Counted from the stretch's first letter, positions 24,289-32,782 are shown. The stretch: DNA of 64,000 nucleotides from an uncultured Bryobacterales bacterium (GCA_937959285.1 CALGAR010000143.1:1-64000); one strand, 5' to 3'. Numbers and translations are program-made. The notes: generated from the letters alone by a model not told the origin.

Positions 24289-25005
24289 ATGATCGAAGCG
24301 TTCGGCCTGTCGGATATCGGTTGCGTGCGGTCGAACAATGAGGACAGCTTCCTCATCTCCGAGGAACATGGGCTGTATCTGGTAGCCGACGGCATGGGAG
24401 GGGCGCGCGCCGGAGAGCATGCGTCGAAGCTTGCCGTCGATACGGTTCTCGAGGTCGTTCAGCGGGCGCCGAAGCCAAGCGCCGACGTGCTGCGCGATGC
24501 CTTCGAGGAGGCCAACCGCCGGGTGAGAGAGGCCGCCATGCAAGACGCTCGGCTGGAGGGAATGGGCACGACGCTGGTGGGAGCGCTCGTTGTCGATGAT
24601 GAGATCCTGATTGCCAGCGTCGGCGATAGCCGCGTCTACCTCTACGAACATGGCAAGCTCCTTCCCATTACAGAAGATCAGACCTGGGTGAACGAAGTCG
24701 GACGAAGGCTCGGCCTGGATGAGGCAAGCCTGAAGTCGCATCCGATGCGCCATGTCCTCACCATGGCGATCGGCGTCAGTTCCGCCCTCAGAATCCACTG
24801 TTACTCCTATAAGCCCACCGGCCCGGCCCAACTCCTTCTCTGCAGCGACGGCCTTCACGGTGTTGTCGAGCCGGAAAATATCGCTGAAGTCTTATCTGGT
24901 CCGCAAACTTTGGAGGCGAAATGCCACTACCTAATCGAGGCTGCGCGGAGAGCCGGCGGACCTGACAATATCACTGCCGTCCTTCTCCAAAGCAAGAACG
25001 CCTGA
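24289..25005 (+). CDS. PP2C-family serine/threonine phosphatase
   Basis: The 238-residue protein contains every PP2C motif with its metal-binding aspartates: SDIGCVRSNNEDSFLI, LYLVADGMGGARAGEHAS, ASVGDSRVYLYEHGKL, ITEDQTWVNE, LLLCSDGLHGVV and GGPDNITAVLL. Such Stp1/PrpC-type enzymes remove phosphate from Ser/Thr targets of Hanks-type kinases using two Mn/Mg ions. No membrane segment is present, so it is cytoplasmic. No kinase lies beside it. The next three genes encode exported proteins, and the 80-base gap makes co-transcription possible. Confidence 0.93.
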   Translation: MIEAFGLSDIGCVRSNNEDSFLISEEHGLYLVADGMGGARAGEHASKLAVDTVLEVVQRAPKPSADVLRDAFEEANRRVREAAMQDARLEGMGTTLVGALVVDDEILIASVGDSRVYLYEHGKLLPITEDQTWVNEVGRRLGLDEASLKSHPMRHVLTMAIGVSSALRIHCYSYKPTGPAQLLLCSDGLHGVVEPENIAEVLSGPQTLEAKCHYLIEAARRAGGPDNITAVLLQSKNA

Positions 25006-25085
25006 ACTCTCGTCCGGCTGTTGACCGGAGGCTCGTAACGCTCATGTGCCTCTGGAGCTACGGCCGGAGCGTGTCTGGAGACGAC

Positions 25086-25757
25086 ATGAAACAGCGTGCT
25101 CGACGGTTTCTGGCGATCCCGTTGATTGTCTGGCTTACCATTCAGCCCGTGTGGGGCAATCCGGCGAACGAGCCGGCCATCCTCCAAATCCGTGTGATTG
25201 AGGGAGAGGGGGCAATCCATATCGCAGGATCCTCGTCATCACGCGTCCTCTTAGTTCAGATCACCGACGAGACGGGACGGCCGGTTTCCGGCGCCGCTGT
25301 CAGCTTCCGCCTGCCGGAAGATGGCCCGACCGGTTCCCTATCTTCCGGACTAAAGACAGAGATTACGATTTCCGGAGCCGACGGGCGGGCGGCGTTGCAG
25401 GGGGTTCGATGGAATCAAGCGGTCGGGCAAACGCAGATCCGGGTCACGGCCGCAAAAGGGGAAGCACGCGCGGGAATCCTCGTCTCTCAATATGTGTCCG
25501 AGCCGCCGGCCAAAGAGGCTCTATCGGCGAGGAACCGTTCGGATGCGGCTGTTGAAGTACGGACCTTGCCGGAGAAGGGCTCGGGGCGGCTGAAATGGAT
25601 TGCACTTTCACTGCTGATTGCGGGCGCCGGAGGCGGTGCAGCGGCCTTCCTGAGCCGGAGCAGCGGCGGAACTGGCGGGTCGGGGGCTGTTCCTCCGCCT
25701 GCTACCAGCGCTCCTCCTGTCATTGGCGCGCCTTCGATCATCGTGGGAAAGCCATGA
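25086..25757 (+). CDS. Exported Ig-like (Big_1-type) domain protein with C-terminal membrane helix
   Basis: ATG 25086 starts a signal peptide (to PVWGNPA); the frame extends upstream to 25044 without a signal sequence. The 223-residue protein has one beta-sandwich domain with VQITDETGRPVSGAAVSFRL and TISGADGRAALQGVRWNQ, matching the Big_1/carboxypeptidase-regulatory pattern. It ends with a membrane helix (WIALSLLIAGAGGGAAAFL) and a Gly/Ser/Pro-rich tail. First of three coupled genes: the stop shares ATGA with the next start. Function unknown. Confidence 0.72.
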   Translation: MKQRARRFLAIPLIVWLTIQPVWGNPANEPAILQIRVIEGEGAIHIAGSSSSRVLLVQITDETGRPVSGAAVSFRLPEDGPTGSLSSGLKTEITISGADGRAALQGVRWNQAVGQTQIRVTAAKGEARAGILVSQYVSEPPAKEALSARNRSDAAVEVRTLPEKGSGRLKWIALSLLIAGAGGGAAAFLSRSSGGTGGSGAVPPPATSAPPVIGAPSIIVGKP

Positions 25758-26518
25758 GCTATCGAACGGCTCTGCTCGGCTTTTGCCTGTCGCTCCGGCT
25801 CCTCGCACAAGGAGGGCTTTTTGAGCCCCGCATCGCCGTGATCGCGAAGGGCGAACAGGGGCTTTGGCAGGTGCGGGGTATCTGGGGAGGATTCACCTTG
25901 GCGCCCGTGAAGCCGGATCCTGTCGTTTCGGGCGCGTTTACAGGGCAATCCGGTGCGGTCAAGCTCCAGGATCAGCTCATCCTTCTCAACGAATCGCTTG
26001 AAGAGACCTCCGTCCTTCCGGCGCCGCCCGGCCGGGCCCTCTTCGGCTTCGCACCCGGCGGCGCGCTCAAGGCGGTCTGGTATCCCGAGGCCAAACGCAT
26101 TGACCTTATCGCTGAAGGTTTGGCGGTCGACACTTCGCTTTGGGCTGGAGATCCGATCTCAATTGCGGTGGTGCAGGGCCAGTCTCTGAAGGCAGCCATC
26201 TTGCGCGATGACGACGTGTGGCTGCTAGAGGCGGATTTTGTTACGGGAGCGGTCCAATGTTCCATGCTGCTTCCCGATGTGAAGCCGCCGGTTCTGGTTC
26301 GGCCTGACGCCTCGGTCGTCTTCTTTCGCGACGGCGCTCTCATTGTCCGCGATGCGGAGGGCATCGAACGCGCAGTGCCTGCGCCACCGGCCGATGCAAT
26401 CGGAGAGGCGGGGAAGGACGCTCTCGTTGTCCGGAGCGGCTCGAGCTTCTATCTGGTTCGCCTGGAGGCGGAGCGCCTCCAGATCTTTCCGCTTCCGAAC
26501 TCCCGGAGGCAGCAATGA
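25754..26518 (+). CDS. Exported propeller-like protein of unknown function
   Basis: The 254-residue protein starts at ATG 25754, overlapping the previous stop in ATGA. A short signal peptide (MSYRTALLGFCLSLRLLAQ) is followed by repeating strand pairs of about 40 residues, such as GGFTLAPVKPDPVVSGAFTG, QLILLNESLEETSVLPAP and DGALIVRDAEGIERAVPAPP. This suggests a small beta propeller or repeated beta sheet. No catalytic motif and no cysteine-rich region is seen. The coupling to both neighbours suggests it is part of one complex with them. Confidence 0.68.
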   Translation: MSYRTALLGFCLSLRLLAQGGLFEPRIAVIAKGEQGLWQVRGIWGGFTLAPVKPDPVVSGAFTGQSGAVKLQDQLILLNESLEETSVLPAPPGRALFGFAPGGALKAVWYPEAKRIDLIAEGLAVDTSLWAGDPISIAVVQGQSLKAAILRDDDVWLLEADFVTGAVQCSMLLPDVKPPVLVRPDASVVFFRDGALIVRDAEGIERAVPAPPADAIGEAGKDALVVRSGSSFYLVRLEAERLQIFPLPNSRRQQ

Positions 26519-27873
26519 GATACCTGCCGATGATCCTGGCGTTGTTCTCTGGCCTTGCAGCCGGACAAATCCGCCTTTCGCAGGTGGAAAACGGCGTGGA
26601 GCAACCCGTAGGAAGCTTCTTGGACTTTGGGGCGGTATACATCGGCGCAGCCGTCGAGAAGGACTTTCGCGTGCAGAATACGGGAACTGTCCGAGTTACG
26701 ATCGACAAGCTGTTCCTGGCGGGGTCTTCGTTTGAGCTGATCCGTCATCCTACGGTCCCGTACGTCCTCGCTCCCGGCGATGCCGTTGACTTCAGCGTCC
26801 GGTTTCGTCCTCGGACTTATGGCGCCAGCTTCAGCTCAAACCTCACCGTCAACACGATCAATGTGATTCTCGCTGGCCGCACAATTTCGGGCCCGACGAT
26901 TCTCGGACCGGACTCTGTCGTTCTGGACCCGGCGGCCAATCTCGAATTTGGACAGGTTGCCCGCGGCGACGTTGTGACGAGGCGGATTACGCTCCGGAAT
27001 GACACGCCCGCCGCTTTGCGCATCGGTCTAATACGCATTTTGGGTGAGTCGTTCCACGGCCCCGCGGATCTCGCCTTGCCGGTCGATCTTCCGCCGTCTG
27101 CTTCCTTCGGCTTTGACGTCTCCTTTCAACCGGCCGACGCCGGGACACATGAAGGATGGCTGCAGGTCGACGACCGCGCCTTCCGCCTCGCCGGTGTTGC
27201 AACCGGTCCGCCGTTCCCTAAACCGGTAATCATCCTCGATCCGCCCGTACCCGGAAATGCGATGGTGGGCAGCGTTTCGATCCGTCTCGGCGTTGCCTCT
27301 CCTTCGAGCGGCACAGGGCAGCTGGAGCTGCGGCTGATCCCCGCTTCTCCCGGCGCCGTTGACGACGCTGTCCAATTTCTTGCCAACGGCGGCCGCGTTT
27401 TGGACTTTCATGTCAGGGAAGGTGAGACGGTCGCCTTCTTCGATACAGGCGCGGTAGCGCAGTTTCAAACCGGCACGACTGCCGGGGAAATTGAGCTCGT
27501 TGCCAGGCTCGGATCGTGGACGGAGACGCTGAGGCTGACTCTGAATCCGGCGCCGGTCTCCTTTGATTCCATGCAGGGCGCAAGGACCGGCACAGAGATC
27601 GAGGTTCGCTTAACGGGCTTCGACAACACGCGGTCGATCTCCTCGCTCGCGTTCTTCTTTTACCTTCGCGATGGTTCACAACTACCGCCGGGACCAGTGC
27701 GGGTGACGGTATCCGAGCAGTTCAGGCAATACTTCGAATCATCAACACTTGGCGGTGTCTTCGGCCTCCGCGTCCGGTTTCCCGTTAGCGGAGACGCCTC
27801 CTTGATTCAGGGCGTCGAGGTGGAGGTAGAGAACGCAGCTGGGACTGCGCGGACCAGGCAAATTCCTTTCTAG
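26515..27873 (+). CDS. Exported ASH/choice-of-anchor-D domain protein
   Basis: This 452-residue protein overlaps the previous gene in ATGA. It has a signal peptide (to LAAGQ) and two consecutive ASH/choice-of-anchor-D domains (residues about 25-125 and 135-230). They are marked by LDFGAVYIGAAVEKDFRVQN, VDFSVRFRPRTYG, LEFGQVARGDVVTRRITLRN and FGFDVSFQPADAGTHEGWL. The rest contains further beta-sandwich domains without an identified family. No anchor motif is seen at the C-terminus. With the two genes before it, it forms an exported three-protein set of unknown function. Confidence 0.75.
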   Translation: MRYLPMILALFSGLAAGQIRLSQVENGVEQPVGSFLDFGAVYIGAAVEKDFRVQNTGTVRVTIDKLFLAGSSFELIRHPTVPYVLAPGDAVDFSVRFRPRTYGASFSSNLTVNTINVILAGRTISGPTILGPDSVVLDPAANLEFGQVARGDVVTRRITLRNDTPAALRIGLIRILGESFHGPADLALPVDLPPSASFGFDVSFQPADAGTHEGWLQVDDRAFRLAGVATGPPFPKPVIILDPPVPGNAMVGSVSIRLGVASPSSGTGQLELRLIPASPGAVDDAVQFLANGGRVLDFHVREGETVAFFDTGAVAQFQTGTTAGEIELVARLGSWTETLRLTLNPAPVSFDSMQGARTGTEIEVRLTGFDNTRSISSLAFFFYLRDGSQLPPGPVRVTVSEQFRQYFESSTLGGVFGLRVRFPVSGDASLIQGVEVEVENAAGTARTRQIPF

Positions 27874-27901
27874 CAGCGCACGTAGAGTACGCTGGTCTTG
27901 A

Positions 27902-28690
27902 ATGGTCCCGATTGCGATGAGCATTGCCGGCTCGGACCCGAGCGGCGGAGCCGGAATCCAGGCCGACCTGAAAACATTCCACCAATTCGGAGTTTACGGT
28001 CAGGCTGTGATCACGCTGCTCACTGTTCAAAATACGGTGAGCGTCGAGCATGTGGAGGTGATGCCAGCCGAGCTGGTTGTGCGGCAAACGCAGGCTGTGC
28101 TCCGGGACATGCCGCCGCACGCAGCAAAGACGGGCGCCCTTGGAAGCGCAGCCGTTGTTGAAGCTGTCGCGGACCTGGCGGCATCGTTTGCATTCCCTCT
28201 CGTCGTTGATCCGGTCATGATCAGCAAGCACGGCGCCACGCTGATGGATGAGGAGGCCCGCCGGGTAGTGCTGCGGAAGCTGATTCCTCGCGCGCGCCTG
28301 GTAACGCCGAACATTCATGAAGCTTCGGCGCTCACCGGGATTCCGATTGATACGATCAGCGACATGGAGCGTGCCGCTCGGCGCCTTGTGGAATTGGGCG
28401 CTGGGGCAGTCCTGGTGAAGGGTGGTCATCTGCCCGGAGATGCGATCGATCTTCTGGTTGACGGCGATGAGCTGCACCGCTTCACTGGGGAGCGCTTTGA
28501 AACCGCGCACACACACGGCACCGGATGCACATATTCGGCAGCGATCACTGCCGAACTGGCAAAGGGTGTGAGCCTCTGTAAGGCGGTCGAGCGTGCGAAG
28601 CATTTTATAACGGAGGCCATTCGGACCAGTCCCGGGCTCGGCCGCGGCTCCGGTCCGGTCAATCACCACGCAACTCTGTCCACGGATTAA
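27902..28690 (+). CDS. thiD: Hydroxymethylpyrimidine/phosphomethylpyrimidine kinase
   Basis: The 262-residue ribokinase-family enzyme phosphorylates HMP and HMP-P in thiamin synthesis. Motifs: MSIAGSDPSGGAGIQADLKT at the start, VVDPVMISKHGATL, LVTPNIHEASALTG, VLVKGGHLPGDAIDLL and THGTGCTYSAAITAELA with the catalytic region. There is no thiE or TPP riboswitch beside it, and the start lies 28 bases after the previous stop. TAGAGT at 27883-27888 may serve as -10 of its own short-leader promoter. A vitamin B6 kinase role cannot be excluded, since the family overlaps. Confidence 0.92.
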   Translation: MVPIAMSIAGSDPSGGAGIQADLKTFHQFGVYGQAVITLLTVQNTVSVEHVEVMPAELVVRQTQAVLRDMPPHAAKTGALGSAAVVEAVADLAASFAFPLVVDPVMISKHGATLMDEEARRVVLRKLIPRARLVTPNIHEASALTGIPIDTISDMERAARRLVELGAGAVLVKGGHLPGDAIDLLVDGDELHRFTGERFETAHTHGTGCTYSAAITAELAKGVSLCKAVERAKHFITEAIRTSPGLGRGSGPVNHHATLSTD

Positions 28691-28720
28691 CGAATTTCGG
28701 CCAGCGAGCCGATGAAGCTC

Positions 28721-28750
28721 TTGGAAGACGAAAGTCTACGGCTTTACAAT
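28721..28750 (+). promoter_or_regulatory. Sigma70-like promoter for a leaderless SDR gene
   Basis: TTGGAA (28721-28726) and TACAAT (28745-28750) are 18 bases apart. The -10 ends 7 bases before ATG 28758, so transcription is expected to start on the start codon. Confidence 0.55.
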
Positions 28751-28757
28751 CGAGAAA

Positions 28758-29507
28758 ATGGATCATCCTTTTCGGCTTGATGGACGAGTGGCCCTGGTCA
28801 CGGGCGGTGCGAGCGGCATTGGCGAAGCGATATGCCGCGTATTCACGTCGGCCGGAGCGAAGGTGATCATCGTTGACGTAGACGAGGCCCGGGCGTGCAA
28901 GCTGGCGTCTGAATTACCCAACGCAACCGCGAGGCGCTGCGACATTACCGACGAACGCGCTGTCAAGGATCTGTTTGATACAATTCAAAAGCTCGATGTT
29001 TTAGTGAATAACGCCGGTATTGGACTTGTCGGCGGAATCGAGCAGACGGAACTTGAGGATTTCCGGCGCCTCTTTCAAGTAAACGTTGAGGGAATGTTTT
29101 TGGTCACCCGGCAGGCAATGCCGCTGCTGATTGCCTCCCACGGTTCGATCGTCAACATCGGATCAGTCGCCGGGTTGATCGGAGTGAAAAAGCGCTACGC
29201 ATACTGCGCTACAAAGGGCGCGGTGGTAGCAATGACCCGGCAGCTTGCGGTAGATTATCCCACCGAAATCCGCGTAAACTGCATTTGTCCTGGCACTGTA
29301 GATACCCCGTTCGTCGAAGGGTATTTGGAAAAGTATCACAAGCACGAAAAGGAGAAGGTCCGGGCTGAACTGAACCAGAGGCAGCCAATTGGGCGTTTGG
29401 GACGCCCTGAAGAGATTGCTCATCTGGCCCTTTACTTAAGTTCGGCCGAAGCGGGTTTCGTTACTGGGGCCGTCTATACAATAGACGGGGGTTGGACCGC
29501 AGCCTGA
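28758..29507 (+). CDS. Short-chain dehydrogenase/reductase (2-keto-3-deoxyfuconate dehydrogenase-like)
   Basis: The 249-residue classical SDR has the dinucleotide motif TGGASGIGEAI with an acidic IVDVDE after strand 2 (NAD preference), VNNAGIG, catalytic Ser near IVNIGSVAG, the YAYCATKGAVVAM Tyr-Lys pair, and a C-terminal VTGAVYTIDGGWTAA. The PGTVDTPFVEGYLEKYHKHE segment resembles sugar-acid dehydrogenases of the KDF family, but substrate assignment within SDRs is unreliable. It appears to be a single gene with its own promoter. Confidence 0.88.
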   Translation: MDHPFRLDGRVALVTGGASGIGEAICRVFTSAGAKVIIVDVDEARACKLASELPNATARRCDITDERAVKDLFDTIQKLDVLVNNAGIGLVGGIEQTELEDFRRLFQVNVEGMFLVTRQAMPLLIASHGSIVNIGSVAGLIGVKKRYAYCATKGAVVAMTRQLAVDYPTEIRVNCICPGTVDTPFVEGYLEKYHKHEKEKVRAELNQRQPIGRLGRPEEIAHLALYLSSAEAGFVTGAVYTIDGGWTAA

Positions 29508-29613
29508 CCCGAGCTTGACCCGTGAATGTAATTTTTCTCACAATGGAAATTTGGCAACAACCCTAACAAGGCGAGCGCTTTAGCGCGAGTCGAACACATT
29601 CTAGAGGAGTTCC

Positions 29614-30846
29614 ATGTATCGCTTGGCGATATCACGCCTGGTTGCCCTGTCTTTGGTGGTCTGTCTGCTTGGAGGCACTTGCTCGCCACTAGCGGCTGCG
29701 ACGGCGAAGAAGCCAGTGAAAAAGACCGCTACAAAGACTGCAAAGAAGAGAACTACGGCCACTGTTGCGAAGGCCAGCGCTCAAAAGGCCAAGAAGGCCA
29801 GTTACAGTCGTTCTACCAAGAGCTCAACCGCGAAGGCCCAACGAAAAGTTTCCTACAGTCCCTGGGTCACCCCGACATATGCTGATTCCACCTACGGGGA
29901 TAATGTCGACGGCGAGGATCTTGTTGTCCGCCGTGCCGCCGTTGAGGCGCTAGGTCCATACAACGGAACTGTCGTTGCTGTCGATCCCAAGACTGGTCGC
30001 ATCCTGACAATCGTCAACCAGAAGCTTGCGCTGAGGAGCAGTTTTCAACCGTGCTCCACGATCAAGATCGTCGCCGGTCTCGCAGCACTAAGCGAGGGAA
30101 TCATCAACCGAAATACGATGATCAAGCTGGGTGGAAAGTACAGCATGAACCTCACCGAAGCTCTCGCGCGATCCAACAACCCCTATTTTGCAATCCTCGG
30201 GCAGAAGCTTGGATTCGAGAAGGTCTCCTATTATGCACGGTTGTTCGGATTGGGTGAGCCGGCTGGCTTGAATATCGAGGGAGAAACTGCTGGCGTGTTG
30301 CCCTCGGCTCCGCCAAAGAATGGCGGCGTGGGAATGATGACGAGCTTCGGTGAAGGAATCTCGCTCAGCCCGCTGCAGCTTGCGGCATTGATGTCGGCGA
30401 TCTCCAATGGAGGTACGCTCTACTATCTGCAATACCCGCGGAACCAGGAGGAAGTGAAGTCGTTTGTACCGCGGGTGAAGCGGCATCTTGATATTCAAAA
30501 GTGGATTCCCGAGATCAAGCCGGGCATGATGGGTGCCGTGGAATATGGCACTGCCCGCCGCGCCGCCTACGATCCCAACGAGCCGATCCTCGGCAAGACC
30601 GGTACGTGCACGGACCCGGCAAGGGCTCACATGGGCTGGTTCGGATCGTTCAATGATGTGGACCACAACCCGATCGTAGTCGTCGTGATGCTCACCGGCG
30701 GGAAACCTGTAAATGGACCGGTAGCGGCCGGTATTGCAGGGAACGTCTACCGGAATCTGTCCGAGCAGCGCTACTTTGCCGAAAGCAAGGCAAATGCGTT
30801 TACGCCCGCTGCGCTGGTCTCCACGCAGTCCTGCTGCAGTAACTAG
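29614..30846 (+). CDS. Minimal penicillin-binding transpeptidase with a Lys/Ala/Thr-rich N-terminal segment
   Basis: The 410-residue protein is preceded by GAGGAG 5 bases before the ATG. A signal sequence (to SPLAAA) is followed by a basic low-complexity stretch (residues 31-78) like AlgP or histone-H1 tails. The transpeptidase domain has all three active-site motifs: STIK (Ser148, Lys151), SNN (Ser187-Asn189) and KTG (Lys328-Gly330). It matches the catalytic domain of class B PBPs but lacks the PBP dimerisation domain. The basic segment might bind the cell wall or nucleic acid. It converges on obg (5-base gap). Confidence 0.85.
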   Translation: MYRLAISRLVALSLVVCLLGGTCSPLAAATAKKPVKKTATKTAKKRTTATVAKASAQKAKKASYSRSTKSSTAKAQRKVSYSPWVTPTYADSTYGDNVDGEDLVVRRAAVEALGPYNGTVVAVDPKTGRILTIVNQKLALRSSFQPCSTIKIVAGLAALSEGIINRNTMIKLGGKYSMNLTEALARSNNPYFAILGQKLGFEKVSYYARLFGLGEPAGLNIEGETAGVLPSAPPKNGGVGMMTSFGEGISLSPLQLAALMSAISNGGTLYYLQYPRNQEEVKSFVPRVKRHLDIQKWIPEIKPGMMGAVEYGTARRAAYDPNEPILGKTGTCTDPARAHMGWFGSFNDVDHNPIVVVVMLTGGKPVNGPVAAGIAGNVYRNLSEQRYFAESKANAFTPAALVSTQSCCSN

Positions 30847-30851
30847 TCGGA

Positions 30852-31862
30852 TCAGGCCGCGGAGCTGCTGAAGATCTTTTCGCCCATCGCGAACTTCAGC
30901 CTGTCGATTCCCTCTCCAGTCACGCTGGAGATGCGGTAGAAATCAAGGCTGCTCTCCGCGGCCAGCCTCTCCAGAGCCGCCACCCTTTCGGGATCCTGGG
31001 CTGCGTCGATTTTCGAAGCAACCAGGATCATTGGCTTCCGCGCGAGATCCTCGCTGAAACTTGCAAGCTCCTTCATGACGACGTGAAAGTCGTGTACCGG
31101 ATCGCGTCCGCTCGCCTCTGAGACATCTACAAGATGCACCAGGAGACTGGTTCGCTCGATGTGGCGGAGGAACTGGATGCCCAGGCCGTGGCCCAGGTGA
31201 GCGCCCTCAATCAATCCGGGAATGTCGGCGACAACGAAGGTCCGGCCGTCTTCCGGCAGGCTGACAACGCCGAGGTTGGGTTCCAGGGTGGTAAACGGGT
31301 AATCGGCAATCTTGGGGCGTGCTGCGGAGATGCGGGAGATGAGCGTCGACTTGCCGGCATTCGGAAAACCAACGAGTCCCACATCGGCAAGCAGCTTCAA
31401 TTCCAGCCGCAGACGGCGCTCTTCGCCCGGCCTTCCCGGTTCGTGCTCGGTGGGCGCCTGGTGCGTGGAGGTGGCGAACCGGGCATTGCCACGCCCTCCG
31501 CGGCCGCCGCGAGCGGCGATAAAGCGTTCGCCTGGCTTCGTGAAATCGTGCAGGAGCTCGCCGGTTTCATCGTCGTAGACGACCGTGCCGACGGGCACAG
31601 GGAGCTCAATGGACTCCCCGTCACGGCCGGTGCGGTTGCTTCCTTCGCCGTGGCGGCCGCGTCCCGCCTTGTGTTCGGGGTTAAAGCGGAAGTGCAGGAG
31701 CGTGTTGTAATGCTCGCTTGCGACCATGACGACGTCACCGCCTCGTCCTCCGTCGCCCCCGCTTGGGCCGCCGCGAGGCACATATTTTTCACGGCGGAAG
31801 GCAAGGCAGCCGTTGCCGCCATCGCCGGCCTTGACGTAAATCTTGACCTCGTCAATGAACAT
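30852..31862 (-). CDS. obg: GTPase Obg/CgtA
   Basis: ATG 31862 opens MFIDEVKIYVKAGDGGNGCL, the family N-terminus. The 336-residue protein has the glycine-rich Obg fold (about residues 1-155) and a GTPase domain with GFPNAGKST, DIPGLIEGAHLG and VASKID. The C-terminal OCT domain is absent, as in many phyla. Obg binds the 50S subunit and links GTP levels to ribosome assembly. It is the third gene after rplU and rpmA, the classical order, but a strong terminator lies between rpmA and obg. Confidence 0.96.
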   Translation of the reverse strand: MFIDEVKIYVKAGDGGNGCLAFRREKYVPRGGPSGGDGGRGGDVVMVASEHYNTLLHFRFNPEHKAGRGRHGEGSNRTGRDGESIELPVPVGTVVYDDETGELLHDFTKPGERFIAARGGRGGRGNARFATSTHQAPTEHEPGRPGEERRLRLELKLLADVGLVGFPNAGKSTLISRISAARPKIADYPFTTLEPNLGVVSLPEDGRTFVVADIPGLIEGAHLGHGLGIQFLRHIERTSLLVHLVDVSEASGRDPVHDFHVVMKELASFSEDLARKPMILVASKIDAAQDPERVAALERLAAESSLDFYRISSVTGEGIDRLKFAMGEKIFSSSAA

Positions 31863-31882
31863 GATGGATCGCAAAAATAAAA

Positions 31883-31908
31883 AGGCCGCCCTGCCAAGCG
31901 GGCGGCCT
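31883..31908 (-). terminator. Intrinsic terminator after rpmA, inside the rplU-rpmA-obg cluster
   Basis: A perfect 9-base stem (AGGCCGCCC 31883-31891 with GGGCGGCCT 31900-31908) has an 8-base loop. On the minus strand it is followed by TTTTATTTTTGC, a good U-tract. It should end most ribosomal-protein transcripts before obg, reducing Obg relative to L21 and L27. Confidence 0.85.
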
Positions 31909-31930
31909 CAAGCGTAAAGGAAATCTTTCG

Positions 31931-32197
31931 TCACTGCCCAGCCGGCTGGCTGAGCACATTCACAAACTTCCCCAATCGGCCGCGGTCACGAAATTCCACA
32001 ATTCCGGGGACTCGAGCGTAGAGGGTATCGTCCTTGCCGATGCCGACGTTCTCGCCGGGCTTGTAGCGTGTCCCGCGCTGCCGCACAATGATGGCGCCGC
32101 CCGGTACCATCTGTCCGCTGAAGGCTTTAATGCCCAAACGCTGGGCATTTGAATCGCGGCCATTCTTTGAACTGCCTAAACCCTTTTTGTGTGCCAT
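31931..32197 (-). CDS. rpmA: 50S ribosomal protein L27
   Basis: The 88-residue protein opens with MAHKKGLGSSKNGRDSNAQR, the standard L27 N-terminus, which reaches the peptidyl-transferase centre. It continues with GIKAFSGQMVPGGAIIVRQR. There is no N-terminal cleavage extension as found in Firmicutes. The gene is 18 bases downstream of rplU and is followed by the terminator. Confidence 0.97.
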   Translation of the reverse strand: MAHKKGLGSSKNGRDSNAQRLGIKAFSGQMVPGGAIIVRQRGTRYKPGENVGIGKDDTLYARVPGIVEFRDRGRLGKFVNVLSQPAGQ

Positions 32198-32215
32198 TTC
32201 AAACTCCGTTCCCCG

Positions 32216-32527
32216 CTAGGCCAGGATTTCGGTGACTTCCACTTCCGTAAAATCCTGCCGGTGACCGATGGTTCGCTTGTACTGTTTCTTGGGCTTGAAT
32301 TTGAAAACCGTGACCTTTTCGCCCCGGCCATGGTTGCGGATGGTGCCTTTCACCTTCGCGCTGCCAAGATCCGAACCCGCAATCAATTGACCCGCGTCCT
32401 TGCTGACTGCGACCACGCGGCCGAGCTCGATTTCAGCCCCTACCTCGCCCGGAAGTTTCTCCACCCGGACTAACTCGCCCGGGGAGACGCGATATTGCTT
32501 TCCACCGGTTTCAATTACTGCGTACAT
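32216..32527 (-). CDS. rplU: 50S ribosomal protein L21
   Basis: ATG 32527 gives a 103-residue protein beginning MYAVIETGGKQYRVSPGE and ending FTEVEVTEILA, with the family KFKPKKQYKRTIGHRQ motif. An upstream in-frame ATG at 32560 would add eleven unrelated residues. AAGGAA precedes the start. L21 binds 23S rRNA. It is transcribed from the promoter at 32664-32692 through a leader of about 130 bases. Confidence 0.97.
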   Translation of the reverse strand: MYAVIETGGKQYRVSPGELVRVEKLPGEVGAEIELGRVVAVSKDAGQLIAGSDLGSAKVKGTIRNHGRGEKVTVFKFKPKKQYKRTIGHRQDFTEVEVTEILA

Positions 32528-32663
32528 AAGGAATCCTCGCTGATCTTGTTCCCAGTACACCGCTTCGAGCTTTCCAGTACAGCACCCTGAGCGGCGTCGA
32601 TTGGAGGGCTACTAGCACGTTCACGCACCCTAGGCGGGCGCGCGGTCGGAGCCACAATTTCCA

Positions 32664-32692
32664 ATTCTACAACAGGCTTCCCTGTTTTCCAA
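32664..32692 (-). promoter_or_regulatory. Sigma70 promoter for rplU-rpmA
   Basis: On the minus strand TTGGAA (32692-32687), a 17-base spacer and TAGAAT (32669-32664) place transcription start near 32657, leaving a 130-base leader. Ribosomal-protein leaders often hold regulation. A GC-rich hairpin (CCGGC/GCCGG, near 32695-32713) lies upstream of the promoter and cannot be part of the leader. I see no further gene in 32528-32864. Confidence 0.65.
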
Positions 32693-32782
32693 CCCGGCCT
32701 GCCGCGAGCCGGCAATCCTCTGCGGCACATTGGGGAATACAAATCCTTACGATTTGGACCGGGATCACTGGAAACGGGCTAA

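Noticed and set aside
27874..27901. TPP riboswitch before thiD
   Set aside because: The gap of 28 bases is too short and has no thi-box.
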